Positions 1 to 11,389 of a stretch of DNA of 64,000 nucleotides are shown in pieces (the first letter of the stretch is position 1; the number at the start of each line of letters is the position of its first letter). The position numbers were made by a program, and so were the translations under genes. This DNA comes from Fulvia fulva (Eukaryota; Ascomycota; Dothideomycetes; Mycosphaerellales; Mycosphaerellaceae), in contig NC_063017.1 in assembly GCF_020509005.1 (NCBI RefSeq), positions 2,728,001-2,792,000 on the forward strand. Direction: 5' to 3'. Below the pieces are notes generated by a model, which ran no database searches, had not been told where the DNA came from, and worked only from the letters and a program-made list of their open reading frames with translations.

Positions 1-1670
1 TACTATCCGTCTTACGTCTCGCTTATCCGTTACGATTAACTAGTAGTCGCGTCTTACTACCTTAGCTCTCTACTAGCCTCGTCCTTCTACCTATTACGGG
101 CACTATAGTATTATATACTCCGGGTTCTATAACGGGTAGTTATACTAGTATACTAGGCTATATACGTCCGGGACTTTCCTTCTATATAGGTAGGCCCTTA
201 ACCCGATATATTCGGACCTAATCTATATCGCAATGCTTACTTCGGCCCTTATAAGGTTACGGTAGAGTAGGTAGTTATGTCTCTAGAAGGGGCGTAAGGC
301 TAGGGGTTCTCGATTTAGTAGGGGATTCTCTTTCTATTCCTATTCCTAAAGGTAGCCCGCTACCTACTCTACGAGGCTTTACGTCTTTATCTCGTTACCC
401 TTTTTCCTCCGTACCTTTTCCTTCTCCTCGTTCCTCTCTAGCTACTCCTAGGTTCGCTTAACGACTTTAAACGTACGTAGGTCGTCTTACTTTTAGCTTT
501 AACGTACCCTAAGGCTAGGTAGTCGGTCGTACCTCCTAGTAATCTTCTCTTTAAGTTCCGAATAGCTTATTATACTAGATAATCCGCCGTCTTCCTAGCG
601 TATTAGATCCTTATTCCCTTAATATAATGATTAATTAGGGGCACCCTATCTCTACCTCCGCTACTCTCGTTAGCGTTATCTTATAGGCTCCTAGTATCCG
701 TCTAAGGTTCGCGGCCTACGTCCGGTTTAGGGGTCTCTCTATCCGCTTCGGGATCGGTTTACCTACTCCTCCTATCCTCTATATCTAGGCCCCGTAGAGT
801 ATTACTAGTTTTACGATCGTCTTATATATAATCCTTACCTTATTAAACGTAGCTCCCTATATTAACGTTATAAGTCTCGTTATTATAGCCTCGTTAACCT
901 AGGCTCTATTCTAGGCTTTCCTAATCTAGGGGTTCTAGCTAAGCTTAGGGTCTAGCTAGATTCCTAGGACTCGTAATTCGGGAGAGGGATTCGTTACGTA
1001 ACCCTAGATAGTTACTATTACTTATATATTATAGTAGGTTCTTACCTTACTAAAGTAGATAAGCTAGTACTTTTCCGGGGCGAAACGGGCGCCGTATCGA
1101 CGTACCTATTCCTCGTATACCTCGTATCTTTCTATAAGTAGCCGGTAGTTTTCTTCAGTCGTTATTAACTAAGCTAGGATATTCGTATCCTCGACAAACC
1201 CCAAGGCCGACGTCTATAGTAAGGTAAGTAGTAGGATTAGGTCCGCTATTAAGATTAAGAAGAGGATCGGTAATAGTATTAAGCCCTAGAGGATCCCGTA
1301 TTCTATATATATAAGGTTACCCTCCTTACGCTTCCTAAGGACAATCTACATTATTCTCTCCTTAAGGAAGGAGTTTACAAAACTTATTACCTACCGCGGG
1401 ATTCCTTTTTACCGTAGAATATAGAGGAGTCGCTCGTAGGAGACGTTATTAAATACCCCTAAGATATTAAGAGACAATAGTAATATAACCCTATTCCGTC
1501 TATAGTACTAGAGAGTATAAATCTATTCGGTAATAAGCTCTATAGCCGTTAGGGTAGATCGTTTACTCCTACTACCTATCTATATCTCTAGGAGTAGGTT
1601 ATTATCCTCGACGAGCTATATAATTCTTCTTACTACGACCTTCTCTAGTATCTTTCCGATTATATTTAGG
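1..1670 (-). mobile_element. LINE (Tad1-like) reverse transcriptase remnant, RIP-degraded, runs off the left edge
   Basis: Read on the minus strand, the stretch gives non-LTR retrotransposon reverse transcriptase broken by many TAG/TAA codons where Trp or Gln would stand. Recognisable blocks are NIIGKILEKVV near 1,650, LLSLNILGVFNNVSYERLL near 1,450, PILFLILIADL near 1,270 and GFVEDTNILA near 1,190, where the catalytic F-x-D-D box has become FVED. Downstream is a segment close to the same region of the LINE at 18161-23018, for example GGVGKPIPKRIE near 730. The element is the same kind as LINE-A and LINE-B but is a separate copy. Its 3' end lies outside the window. CA and TG are almost absent, as expected after RIP. 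Confidence 0.8.
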
Positions 1671-1689
1671 AGTACGATAAAGACACGCT

Positions 1690-2235
1690 AGCTATATAGC
1701 TCTATCGAGACCTAGATAGCGACGACGACGGTAGTAGACGACCGAGAGTAAGGGGAGACGAGTAGAGGACGCTCTATAAGAAGGCGGAAGAGATAGTAGC
1801 GGTAGAAGAAGGGAGATTCCCGGAGAGACTACTAAAAGAAGTAATAAGCGAACTACTCGGGGGACTAAAGGCGCTTAAACAATAAATAAGCACTACGAGT
1901 AATAGGGCAATCGAGGTAGTAATACGAAACGCGAGAAATAACCCTTAAAGAGACCCGAGATAGACCTAGGGCCTAACGACCTAGGTAATAATCGTGAGCT
2001 AACCTACCCTCCCTAGAGTATAGTACTACGAGTCTATATTACGGACTAGAAAGAGGAGGAAGAGATAGGAAAGATAACCGGGAGGGAGATAGTCGAGAAG
2101 ATCGGAGTAAAGGGAATAGTAGGAGTAAGGGTAGACAATAAAGGGGTCAAGCTGTTTATAGTATACGTATAGGATAAGAAGGCCCTCGAAATAAATAAGG
2201 AGTAGATACTAAAGATTGGGAGTATAGCGAAAGTC
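1690..2235 (+). mobile_element. Possible LINE ORF1 (gag-like) remnant
   Basis: The plus strand reads as a helical charged protein (for example EEGRFPERLLKEVISELLGG near 1,800, then ISTTSNRAIEVVIRNARNN), with stops at positions that look like former Gln/Trp codons. This resembles the ORF1 of fungal LINEs. Orientation is opposite to the RT remnants on both sides, so it probably belongs to another insertion. No zinc knuckle could be seen. The assignment to ORF1 is inference. Confidence 0.35.
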
Positions 2236-2244
2236 TCCTATTAA

Positions 2245-3383
2245 TAGTATATAGATAGATAGATTATTTATTCGCCTGTTTTAGTGTCCTATAGCCTATA
2301 TAGGTCTCTCGCTATTTAGGTCTATTTGTGTAGGTAGGAAACCTAATTAACGGATAAAAACCTCGTCTTTGCCCTCCTCGTTCTTTCCTGTCTTGTCCTT
2401 TCGTTCTCCTTCCTTTAGGGTACGCTAGTGTTATAGTTGTTACCCTATAACTACCTTGCCCGTAACCCTAGTAATGTCCTCCTCTCGATTCCCTTTCTCC
2501 CTTCTGTCTCCCCGGCTCTTCTCTCTCTCTCCCTCCTCTCTATCTACCTTTCCGTTTCTACTACTAGGGAGAATTGCTCTAGGTAGTCCTCGTTAAGGAT
2601 CTATCTTATTACTCTCTTTATATCTTGTCTGTTCTGGATAATAGCCTAGTATTGCCTGTCTCTTACCTTCGCCCTCTACTAGCTTCTCCCTTTTACCTAC
2701 TTAGTACAGTTTAGTACTATATACTCCGGGTTTTAGGATAGGTAGCTATAGGGGCAACGTTTAGAATCGTATCCTAGGACTCTTCTTTAGTACAAGTATG
2801 CTCTTAGCCTAATATACTTAGAGCGAATCTAGATAGCTATGCTTGCCTCCGCCCTCTTTAGGTCTTTGTAGATAAGGTAGTTATACCTCCCGAAGGTCCT
2901 AGCCGCTAGTAGGGCTCCTAGCCTCACCGGTTTTTAGTTCTAACGCGTTTCCTATAGGTGACCTACGATCCTTTCTACTTAGCTTTGCTTCTTTTTCCCT
3001 TTGTCCCCTATATTAGCTTGCTCCCTTAGAGCTTCTCTCTGTTCAAGGGCTACTAGGATTTCCTATAATGTTTTTAGGTCTACTTCCTTCTATAGGATTA
3101 TATATAGCCGGTTAGGTCTTCTCCTCCTCTCCTACTAGGTTCTTATCCTTTGAGTAGCTACTTAGATAGTTCCCTAGGCTAGGTATACTAATGTCTTCTC
3201 CACGTATTGACACCTTATGCCCTAAAGGTACTCCCTAATAGGGGCTGTACCTAATTCCATTTCTATTGTCCTATAAGGGGTTGACTTATATACCCCTAGT
3301 ACTCTCTTTAGGTAGGCTACCTACGCTCTATTAAGGGGATCCTTAATTCTCTTCGGGATATGTTTTTCCGCTGCCTAAATTAC
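2245..3383 (-). mobile_element. LINE-A, piece 5: C-terminal and 3' end
   Basis: This is the 3' part of the minus-strand LINE that runs through the repeat block. Its end near 2,245 resembles the 3' end of LINE-B: both have a 'GGCxxxxGGGC/GGAC-ACTA' block followed by a TATCTATC-type tail. The translation includes the C-terminal block before the zinc-finger-like region of Tad-type LINEs, with CPYSY..NPE.IVLNCTK near 2,700. The piece ends exactly at the solo LTR and continues in the same reading frame on its other side from 3,904 on, after removal of one copy of the ATTAC duplication. Confidence 0.75.
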
Positions 3384-3903
3384 TGTCAGGGCGAGAGCCT
3401 GGCCTGTGAGATGCAAGGGTGAAAGCGAGAATGTAGGTGCGAAGTGCAGATACAAAAGGGTATGGTATGATTGCTACACAAAACAAAAGACGAAGGAAGC
3501 AAGAGAGGCCTGGGGAAGGCCAGATATTTATACGCGACCCTCGCGAGTGCGTGTCCCCGCATCAACAGGGCTAACCCGTGCGAAGCCGCGCTCAGCAGCT
3601 TTGCTCAAAACCTTATTCCAACCTGCCCTACGTTCCGAGTCTTCCACGTGCTTCTTCCAGGGTCCAGCGCAGTCGCGGGTGCTCGCGGGAGTGCCGTGAG
3701 TCACACAGTCACGAGCCGAAGTGAATCTGTCAAGGTTTGGTAGAGGGGTGAATTTGGAGGGCTGGGTCCCGTAGTGAATATTGCGGGGCATGTGATTCTT
3801 GGCGCTCACACACCAAGCTGGACTGTCACTTCTTGACGACTTCTGAGCACTCTGAGGCTCTTCTGTCCCCACCTTCTGTACTCTCTGTGGGGAGACCATG
3901 ACA
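3384..3903. repeat. Solo LTR of the 6.3-kb gypsy family, lightly mutated
   Basis: This 520-bp unit begins TGTCA and ends TGACA and is flanked on both sides by ATTAC, a 5-bp target duplication. It matches the LTRs of the two full-length gypsy elements along its full length and lies in the orientation of the 4214-10504 element. It keeps many CA/TG dinucleotides that are TA in the other LTR copies. Read in the coding orientation it carries a TATAAATA box (positions 3525-3532 on the complementary strand). The intact duplication fits insertion followed by LTR-LTR recombination. The light mutation load suggests it escaped RIP or arrived late. Confidence 0.93.
3525..3532 (-). promoter_or_regulatory. 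TATA box of the gypsy LTR (solo copy)
   Basis: TATAAATA on the minus strand within the solo LTR. The same octamer survives in the heavily mutated LTRs (for example near 11,209-11,216 on the plus strand), because it contains no CA or TG. Its place in the LTR fits a U3 promoter. Function is inferred from position only. Confidence 0.5.
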
Positions 3904-4213
3904 ATTACTACTCTATATAGTATTACGGGCTTGACAATAGCCTTATATATAGTCTAGACCTTTATAAAGGTCGCCCTCTAGGTTGACGTAGTGAGTCTCT
4001 CGATTAATTGTCTATTAGTGTCCGCTCTCGCTTACGCCTTCTTCACTTGTAGTCCCTAGCTAAGTTTCGGGTCTAGCTATATCCTAAGGACTCTAAGTTC
4101 CCTTATAGGATAGGTCTCGAACCCCTAGATTTTTACTAGTACTACTAAGTTGTGTTTTGTCTTTACCTTACTAAAATAGATAAGTTAGTACTTGTCCGGT
4201 ACGAATTTTACCC
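3904..4213 (-). mobile_element. LINE-A, piece 4: RT connection region
   Basis: A minus-strand LINE segment lies between the solo LTR and the first gypsy element. It translates as KFVPDKY.LIYFSKVKTKH and then an ELRVL.I.LDPKLS block, matching the region that follows the catalytic F-x-DD motif in LINE-B. The frame joins without a break to 10,505-10,839 once gypsy-1 and one TACCC copy are removed, and to piece 5 once the solo LTR is removed. Confidence 0.85.
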
Positions 4214-4733
4214 TGTTAGGGCGAGAGCCTGGCCTATGAGATATAAGGGTGAAAGCGAGAATATAGGTACGAAGTGTAGATACAAAAGGGTATAGTATGA
4301 TTACTATACAAAACAAAAGACGAAGAAAGTAAGAGAGGCCTAGGGAAGGCTAGATATTTATACGCGACCCTCGCGAGTGCGTGTCCCCGTATCAACAGGG
4401 CTAACCCGTACGAAGCCGCGCTTAGTAGCTTTGCTCAAAACCTTATTCCAACCTGCCCTACGTTCCGAGTCTTCCACGTGCTTCTTCTAGGGTCCAGCGC
4501 AGTCGCGGGTGCTCGCGGGAGTACCGTGAGTCACATAGTCACGAGCCGAAGTGAATCTGTCAAGGTTTGGTAGAGGGGTGAATTTGGAGGGCTAGGTCCC
4601 GTAGTGAATGTTACGGGGCATATAATTCTTAGCGCTTACACACTAAGCTAGACTGTCACTTCTTGACGACTTCTGAGCACTCTGAGGCTCTTCTGTCCCT
4701 ACCTTCTGTACACTCTATAGGGAGACTATAATA
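4214..4733 (-). repeat. Gypsy copy 1, 3' LTR
   Basis: 520 bp with ends TGTTA...TAATA, that is the family ends TGTCA/TGACA after CA-to-TA and TG-to-TA changes. Mutation is intermediate: several CA/TG sites survive that are lost in the partner LTR at 9985-10504. It is preceded by the TACCC duplication at 4209-4213. Confidence 0.93.
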
Positions 4734-4789
4734 GTAGCCCCCCCGAACAAAGCTAAGTTCCTACGAAGCCGTAGTAGTTCTATATATCG

Positions 4790-7700
4790 AGGATATTCAG
4801 CTTCAGTACTAGGCCTAGGCCTAATGTTATAGTCGATACACTATTAGTAAGCCCCGTCGAAAAGCTCAGATTCGAAGAGCCTGCCGATATTGACTTCTAG
4901 GCCGTCTACGCGGGCGTAGTATTCTTCGATTGCTTAACGATTAAAGATGATATATTAGATAGGTTCCTATAAGGTATCCTACTTAGGGTAACCTTGCTAT
5001 TCTACTTTATACTTGATCGGCGGTAGTCCTTTAACGTCGCTAGGCTCTACGCGGATTCCCCGGATCTTACGGACGGTATAGTCGTTAGAAGGTAGGTTAA
5101 TAGGCTCGTCGACTTCTACTTTATCGGGAGGACCTAGTATGTCTTAGTTTTGGTTCGGGAATAGGTCCTTAGCCGACGGCCGAAGGCGTACGGGATAGAA
5201 GACGTCGTAGATCTTTATGTTCGTAGGAAGAGCTAGACGGTAGGCGTATAAACTAATACGCTCGGTAATCTTAAAAGGACCTAGGTTCTTCTAGTTCAGC
5301 TTCTTAGAGGGGCGGTCTGTCTTGATGTTCTTAGAGTTAAGGTAGACTATATCGCCTACTTAGTAGTCGGGAGCTAGCTAGCGACGACGATTAGCTTGAT
5401 CCTCGTAGATTGCTTATACGTACACTATCTCGTCGTGAACTTCTTTATAGATCTGTAAGAGTATAGTAGCGAACTCGTCTACTGCTTACTCGTTTACGTC
5501 TTCGGTAGGCGGGAGAGGTTCTTCTAGTTCTATGCCTATACGAGGGTAGTAACCTCTCGTAGTATAGAAGGGAGAGTAGCTAGTAGTCTCCGAGTCCTAG
5601 TTACGAGTAGCGAACTCTACCGTAGGGATATACTAAGGCCAATCCTTCTAGTAGTAGTCGACGAAGTAACGAAGGACCTACTCGAGGATAGCGTTCGTAA
5701 TTTCGGTCTGGCCGTCGGTCTGTAGCTAAAAACTGGTCGAGAGGTTATGCTTAATGCCTAGGATAGTATATAGACGCTTCTAGAAGTACGAGATAAACTA
5801 GGTGCCTCTATTAGAGGTAATGCTATCCGGGAGGCCTTGAAAGCGCTAGACGAATTCGTAGAACAAGCGAGTAGTCTCCTTTACGGTCATACTCTAGTAC
5901 GGGATTATATACCGGTCCTTAGAGTAACGGTCCACGATCACTAGAAGGGCCTTTGCTTTCACGCCGCTAAAGGTCTTACCGTAAGGAAGATCGGTAATAA
6001 AGTCTATAGTGATGTGCTTCTACGGACGATTAGGAGCCGGGAGAGGGTGTAAGAGACCGTAGGGACGGTAGCGGTTAGCTTTAGCTCTTCGGTAAGTAGC
6101 GTAGTTTAGTACGTAGCGGCGGACGTCCTTCTAGGAATGCGGCTACTAGTAATACCTAGCGAGGAGCTTGTGGGTCTTAGCTACGCCTAGGTGACCCCTA
6201 GAGGCGGAGTCGTAGATAATTTAAAGAATCTTAGCTCGGATATTAGAGCCTTCGGGCTACGGTACGTAAAGCTTCTTACGGAAGTAGACGACACCTTCCT
6301 AGAGCTCGTACTCGGACAGCGAGAAGCCCGGGAATGTCCTCGCGCTAGATTTAAGGGCCTAAACTAACTCTTAGGCGTCTATGTCGGCATCGTACGCTAT
6401 TCGTACTCGTACTATAATGCCTTCGGGCTGCTCCTTATTATCAAACCCCTTAAAGTCTAATTCGGATAAGCCGTCGGTCGTTACTAAGCCCTCTTTATCG
6501 TCGTTCAAGTCCTTAGCGTCCGAGGCGTATTCTTTAGGCTCGGATTCATCGTTACTCTCGTTAAGGTAGGTAGGAGCGAGTACGAGAGTAGTAAAGGAAG
6601 CGGCGAGCGTAGGCTAGCTATTCGATAGGTACTCTCGAAGCTCGGAAGAGAGGTTATGCTCTTTAATAACTTGTTACCCTACGATTTGCCGGCCCCCTCT
6701 TCGATCAACTAGAGAGACACTAGGGCGGCGGGTAAGGGCGTCGGCTATCGAGTTAGCCTTACCGGGCGTATACGAGATTACGAAGTTGAACCGGGAGAGG
6801 AACTCGCTCTAGCGGGCCTAGCGACGATTAAGTAGCTTGCTCTTTATAAAGTAGACGAGGTTCTTATAGTCGGAGCTTACTTAGACGGGTATAGTAGAGC
6901 CTTCGAGCTCGGGGCGCTACTCTTCGAAAGCTTTGACGATAGCGAGAAGCTCCTTGTCGTAGATCTCGTAGTTACACTCCGTAGCGGTTATCTTCTTAGA
7001 GAGGAAGGCGATAGGTAACTAGGGGGATTCAGGCGAGCGGCGTTGTAGTAGGACACCGCCTACTACGCCGTCGGATACGTCGGTCTCTATACGGGTCTCC
7101 AGTTCGAAATCGAAGTGCCGTAGAAGCGGGTTCTTAATAAACTTCGCTTTAAGCAAGTCAAAAGCCTCCTAGTATTCGTCGGTCTAGGCGAACTTCTTAC
7201 CCTTACGCGTGAGCTTCGTCAAAGGGCGTACTACGCCCGAAAATGCGTAGATAAAGCGGCGGTAGAAGTTAGTAAAGCCTAGGAAACCCTAGACCTCTTT
7301 AACGTTCGTAGGAGTATCCTATTCGACGATAGCGTCGATCTTCTCTTAGTCTATCTTAATACCGTCTACGGTAATAATCAAACTAAGGAACTTGACTTCG
7401 GTCTTCTTAAACTCGTACTTGTCGATGTCGAGCTACAAGCCGGCGTCTACGAGCTTCTAAAGGACCTTATAGACGTGCTCGCGGTGCTCCTCCTTAGTCT
7501 CGCTATAGACTAGGATGTCGTCGATATAGGCAGTGTAGAACTGATCGAGGAACTCCTAAAGGATGTCGTTAATGAAGTTCTAGAAGGTACTAGGCCCGTT
7601 ATAAACGCCGAAGGGCATAACGAGCGACTCGAACAGCCCGTAGCGAGTACGGAAGGCTATAAGATACTCGTATCCTTCTACTATTCGTAACTTGTTGAAC

Positions 7701-9960
7701 GTAGCGATGACATCGAGCTTAGTGAAGTACTTGGCCTTAGAGAGGCGCTCGAGCGTCTCCTAAATCAACGGTATTAGGTAGCGGTTCTTCTTTATAATAG
7801 CGTTCAAGCCTCGGTAGTCTACGTAGAAGCGTAGACCACCGCCGGGCTTCTTAACGAACATAACGGGACTACTAGCGCTAGAACGGCTCGCTCGAATGAA
7901 CCCCTTCTTTAGGTTCTCTTCGAGGTATCTCTTAAGGACGATAAGCTCTTCTCGGGACATAGAATATAACGGTCCGAACGGTATCTCTATACCTTCTTCT
8001 AGCTTAATCTTATAGTCGTAAGGGCGATAAGGAGGCAGCTCGTCTACGGCTTTAGTATCGAATACGTAGAGGATGTAGTGTGCCTAAGGAGGGACCTTCG
8101 TAGTAGGGTCGGTAGGTATACGCTTCTTATCGAGCTTCTCGAGGGCGATGTCGATATCGCGGAGAGAGGCGGCGAAGACTTGAGCTTTAGGCTGCTTAGT
8201 AGTAGTAGTAAAGGCAGCGGCGTTCACCTAGAAGATCTTAGTATACTTAGGACCGCGCTAAGGCGGCGGAGAAGGCGGAGGTACCGGAGGAACTTCTAGA
8301 GGGAAGCTAATAGTAAGGGAAGTCTAGTCGATAATAGGTCGGTATCGTCTAAACTAGGGGAGGCCGAGGATAAACTTCTAATACGGTAGGGACGTAAGGA
8401 AGCTAGTGATCGATATACGCTTGCCTCCGAGGGTGATTAACGTGTGTATAACATAAGTAATCTTACTAGTAGTAGTCTCCGTACCGTTAAAGAGTTCAAG
8501 GGTACGAGGGTACTTTAGTTCCTAGGGTTCGAGGTTAAGAGAGGTCGCGAGTTTATAGTCTATAAAAGACTCGCCTAGTGCGCCAGTGTCTATAAGAGTA
8601 AGATTGGAAGAAGAGAGTTTCTTTAAGCCGATATTTACATTCGTAACGAACGGTTTATAAGCGTAGTCCTTGCCCGTCTCGTCGTATAGGTCTAGCTATA
8701 CTATATTGATCCTTAACTTCTTTCCTCTCTTTACTTTCGGTAAACGTTATTCTTAGTCTTTATCGCGTCGATAAGGAAGACCTAGGCTTTTCCCTACTTA
8801 GCGGGAGTAGTAGGAGTAGGCTCGATAGCGCCGGTAGCGCCGCGAACCGGGTTACGGGCGTTACGGGTAGCGAGCTACGGACAGTTAGCTACGATATAGC
8901 CTAGACCGCCGTAGTAGGTGTAGAGTCCGGCCTAGCGACGGCGAAGCTTCTCTTCGGGAGTGAGCTTACCGTTAACGAGGCCCTAGACTCGAGGGACGGC
9001 GGCACTAGCGCTAAGATCTATAGCGTTACCTATAGAGACGGGAGGGAGAGCCGTAGGAGCGGCGGCGCCTAGTAGAGTAGCGAAGTGGCTTCCGGGACTA
9101 CGAGGCTAACGACCTTAAGAACGGGAAGCGAGGAGAGAGGCGGTATGTTTTATATTAGAGTCGAGGCGCTAGTAGGTCTCGACGAGCTTACGGAAGCTTA
9201 TAGTACCGACGTCCTTGTCCTCGAGGGCTCGAAGAAGCTCTGCTAACAAACCACGGCGGAGAGTACTCTTCTTAGTCTCTTCGTTATAGCCGGTAAACCC
9301 GATGTCGCGGTTAAAGGCCGCGAGGTACTCGGCGAAGCTCTTGTTCTTCTAGAGGAGGTTATAGATAGCGTTCTAGGCGGTAGCTCTACGGTCTAGATCA
9401 CTAAAGGCAGCACGGAGGTCCTATATTAAGGTGAGGACGTCCGGGCAGCCGATAGTCTACGTAGCGTTATCGATATAGTGTTGTACCTAAGCCGCGGCGT
9501 CTCCCCGAAGGAGGGAGAAGACGTACGTAACTTTGTCCTTCTCTTACGGAAAGTGGTCGGCATTAGCTAATAGCTTAATAGTGAGCTGTGTCTCAAATGC
9601 CTCAAACTTGCTCTTATTACCGTCGAACTCGTCTAGGTCGTTAACCTTCTTAGAGAAGTACTAGTAGCGGTTATCGTCGGCGTACGGGGCGAGGTTCTAG
9701 AAGGTGTTTATAATACCTTAAAGGTATGTTGCTTAGTTGTTTGCTTGCTCGACCTACTAGGCGGTCTCGCGGAAAGAGGAGACGGTGCGGTTAATAAGAG
9801 CGTAGGCGGTGTCGGGGTTAGCGTTTACCTAGGCACCGAAGGTAGCGGCGTTCGAGAAGGGGATATTAGTCTACTTACTGAAGTAGAATAGAGTGTCTTA
9901 GTTGTCGAGGTTGACACCTCTATCGGTAGCGTAGTCACCTATAAGGATGACTCGAGTAGT
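4790..9960 (-). pseudogene. Gypsy copy 1 gag-pol remnant
   Basis: Minus-strand coding region in the order gag, protease, reverse transcriptase, RNase H, integrase, chromodomain (right to left). The protease box still reads DTGALGES (around 8,575-8,600), whereas the other copy has lost it. The RT start block ([13 protein letters not shown], 7,960 downward) is followed by [19 protein letters not shown], and a YIDD catalytic box lies near 7,520-7,535. A C-terminal chromodomain-like segment (KYKVEWQGCPK followed by DT) lies around 4,900-5,100. Stops fall where Trp and Gln codons would be, so no product is expected. Confidence 0.9.
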
Positions 9961-9984
9961 TAACGGTTTGTTAGTCTTTTATGA

Positions 9985-10504
9985 TATTAGGGCGAGAGCC
10001 TAGCCTATAAGATATAAGGGTGAAAGCGAGAATATAGGTACGAAGTATAGATATAAAAGGGTATAGTATGATTGCTATATAAAACAAAAGACGAAGAAAG
10101 CAAGAGAGGCCTAGGGAAGGCTAGATATTTATACGCGACCCTCGCGAGTACGTGTCCCCGTATTAATAGGGCTAACCCGTACGAAGCCGCGCTTAGTAGC
10201 TTTGCTCAAAACCTTATTCTAACCTGCCCTACGTTCCGAGTCTTCTACGTGCTTCTTCTAGGGTCTAGCGTAGTCGCGGGTACTCGCGGGAGTGCCGTGA
10301 GTTATATAGTTACGAGCCGAAGTGAATCTGTTAAGGTTTAGTAGAGGGGTGAATTTAGAGGGCTAGGTCCCGTAGTAAATGTTACGGGGCATATAATTCT
10401 TAGCGCTTATATACTAAGCTGGACTGTCACTTCTTGACGACTTCTAAGTACTCTAAGGCTCTTCTGTCCCTACCTTCTATACACTCTATAGGGAGACCAT
10501 AACA
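9985..10504 (-). repeat. Gypsy copy 1, 5' LTR
   Basis: 520 bp with ends degraded to TATTA...TAACA. It is more heavily RIP-mutated than its partner LTR and is followed by the TACCC duplication at 10505-10509. As the element codes leftward, this is the promoter LTR. Confidence 0.93.
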
Positions 10505-10839
10505 TACCCTATACTCTCTTGCCTATTTTTCGCATTATCTATATCTCTCCTCTAGGAGTACGTAGTTTTCCTCTATAGACCCCGACTACGCTAGGATATT
10601 TGTATTATCTACGAACCCCGATACTAAGGTGTTTACTATTTCTAGGAGTAGGGTTAGGTCGGCTATAAAGAGGAGGAACAGAATTAGGGAGAGTATAGAG
10701 CCCTATAGGATGCCCGTGTTCGTAATTAGGGTCTACGGGGCTTTAAAGGACCCTAGGAGGATCTGAGTTGTTCTGTCCTTAAGGAATAACTATATAAAGT
10801 GTACTATCTAGGCTAGGATGCTTTTTATTCTAAGGATAT
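10505..10839 (-). mobile_element. LINE-A, piece 3: RT catalytic region between the two gypsy copies
   Basis: A 335-bp minus-strand LINE segment separates the two gypsy elements. It encodes VHFI.LFLKDRTTQILLGSF, then ILFLLFIADL and GFVDNTNILA, so the catalytic F-x-DD aspartate has become Asn (GAC to AAC). Reading frames join on both sides to the neighbouring LINE-A pieces after removal of each gypsy element, which fixes both insertion points to the base. Confidence 0.88.
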
Positions 10840-11359
10840 TGTCATAGTCTCCCTATAGAGTGTATAGAAGGTAGGGACAGAAGAGCCTTAGAGTACTTAG
10901 AAGTCGTTAAGAAGTAAAAGTCTAGCTTAGTATATAAGCGCCAAGAATTATATACCCCGTAATATTCACTACGGGACCTAGCCCTCCAAATTCACCCCTC
11001 TACCAAACCTTAACAGATTCACTTCGGCTCGTAACTATATGACTTACGGTACTCCCGCGAGCACCCGCGACTACGCTAGACCCTAGAAGAAGCACGTAGA
11101 AGACTCGGAACGTAGGGTAGGTTAGAATAAGGTTTTGAGCAAAGCTACTAAGCGCGGCTTCGTACGGGTTAGCCCTATTAATACGGGGACACGTACTCGC
11201 GAGGGTCGCGTATAAATATCTAGCCTTCCCTAGGCCTCTCTTGCTTTCTTCGTCTTTTGTTTTGTGTAGCAATTATACTATACCCTTTTATATCTACACT
11301 TCGTACCTATATTCTCGCTTTTACCCTTATATCTTATAGGCTAGGCTCTCGCCCTAACA
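10840..11359 (+). repeat. Gypsy copy 2, 5' LTR
   Basis: 520 bp, beginning TGTCA and ending TAACA. It contains TATAAATA near 11,209-11,216 in the coding direction, as in the solo LTR. RIP-type transitions are frequent. Confidence 0.93.
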
Positions 11360-11389
11360 TTACAAAAGACTAACAAACCGTCAACTACT

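Larger units (their letters stand above)
4214..10504 (-). mobile_element. Ty3/gypsy (chromovirus-type) LTR retrotransposon, copy 1, full length, RIP-inactivated
   Basis: Complete 6,291-bp element flanked by TACCC on both sides. It has two 520-bp LTRs (4214-4733 and 9985-10504) and codes on the minus strand. It is the inverted counterpart of the element at 10840-17130 and has exactly the same length. It interrupts LINE-A, whose reading frame is restored when the element plus one duplication copy is taken out. The polypurine-like tract next to the 3' LTR reads GGGGGGCTAC on the minus strand. No conventional TGG-type primer binding site is visible after the 5' LTR; the leader begins TCATAAAAGACTAAC here and TTACAAAAGACTAAC in copy 2. 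Confidence 0.96.

Noticed and set aside
3406..3743. Repeated 90-codon ORF (also at 10,072, 11,000 and 16,774)
   Set aside because: All copies lie at the same place within the gypsy LTR; it is LTR sequence that happens to stay open, with no protein family features.
7760..7960. Short open reading frames with reverse transcriptase sequence (also at 13,384-13,584) as live genes
   Set aside because: They are open islands between RIP-made stops within dead gypsy pol regions.
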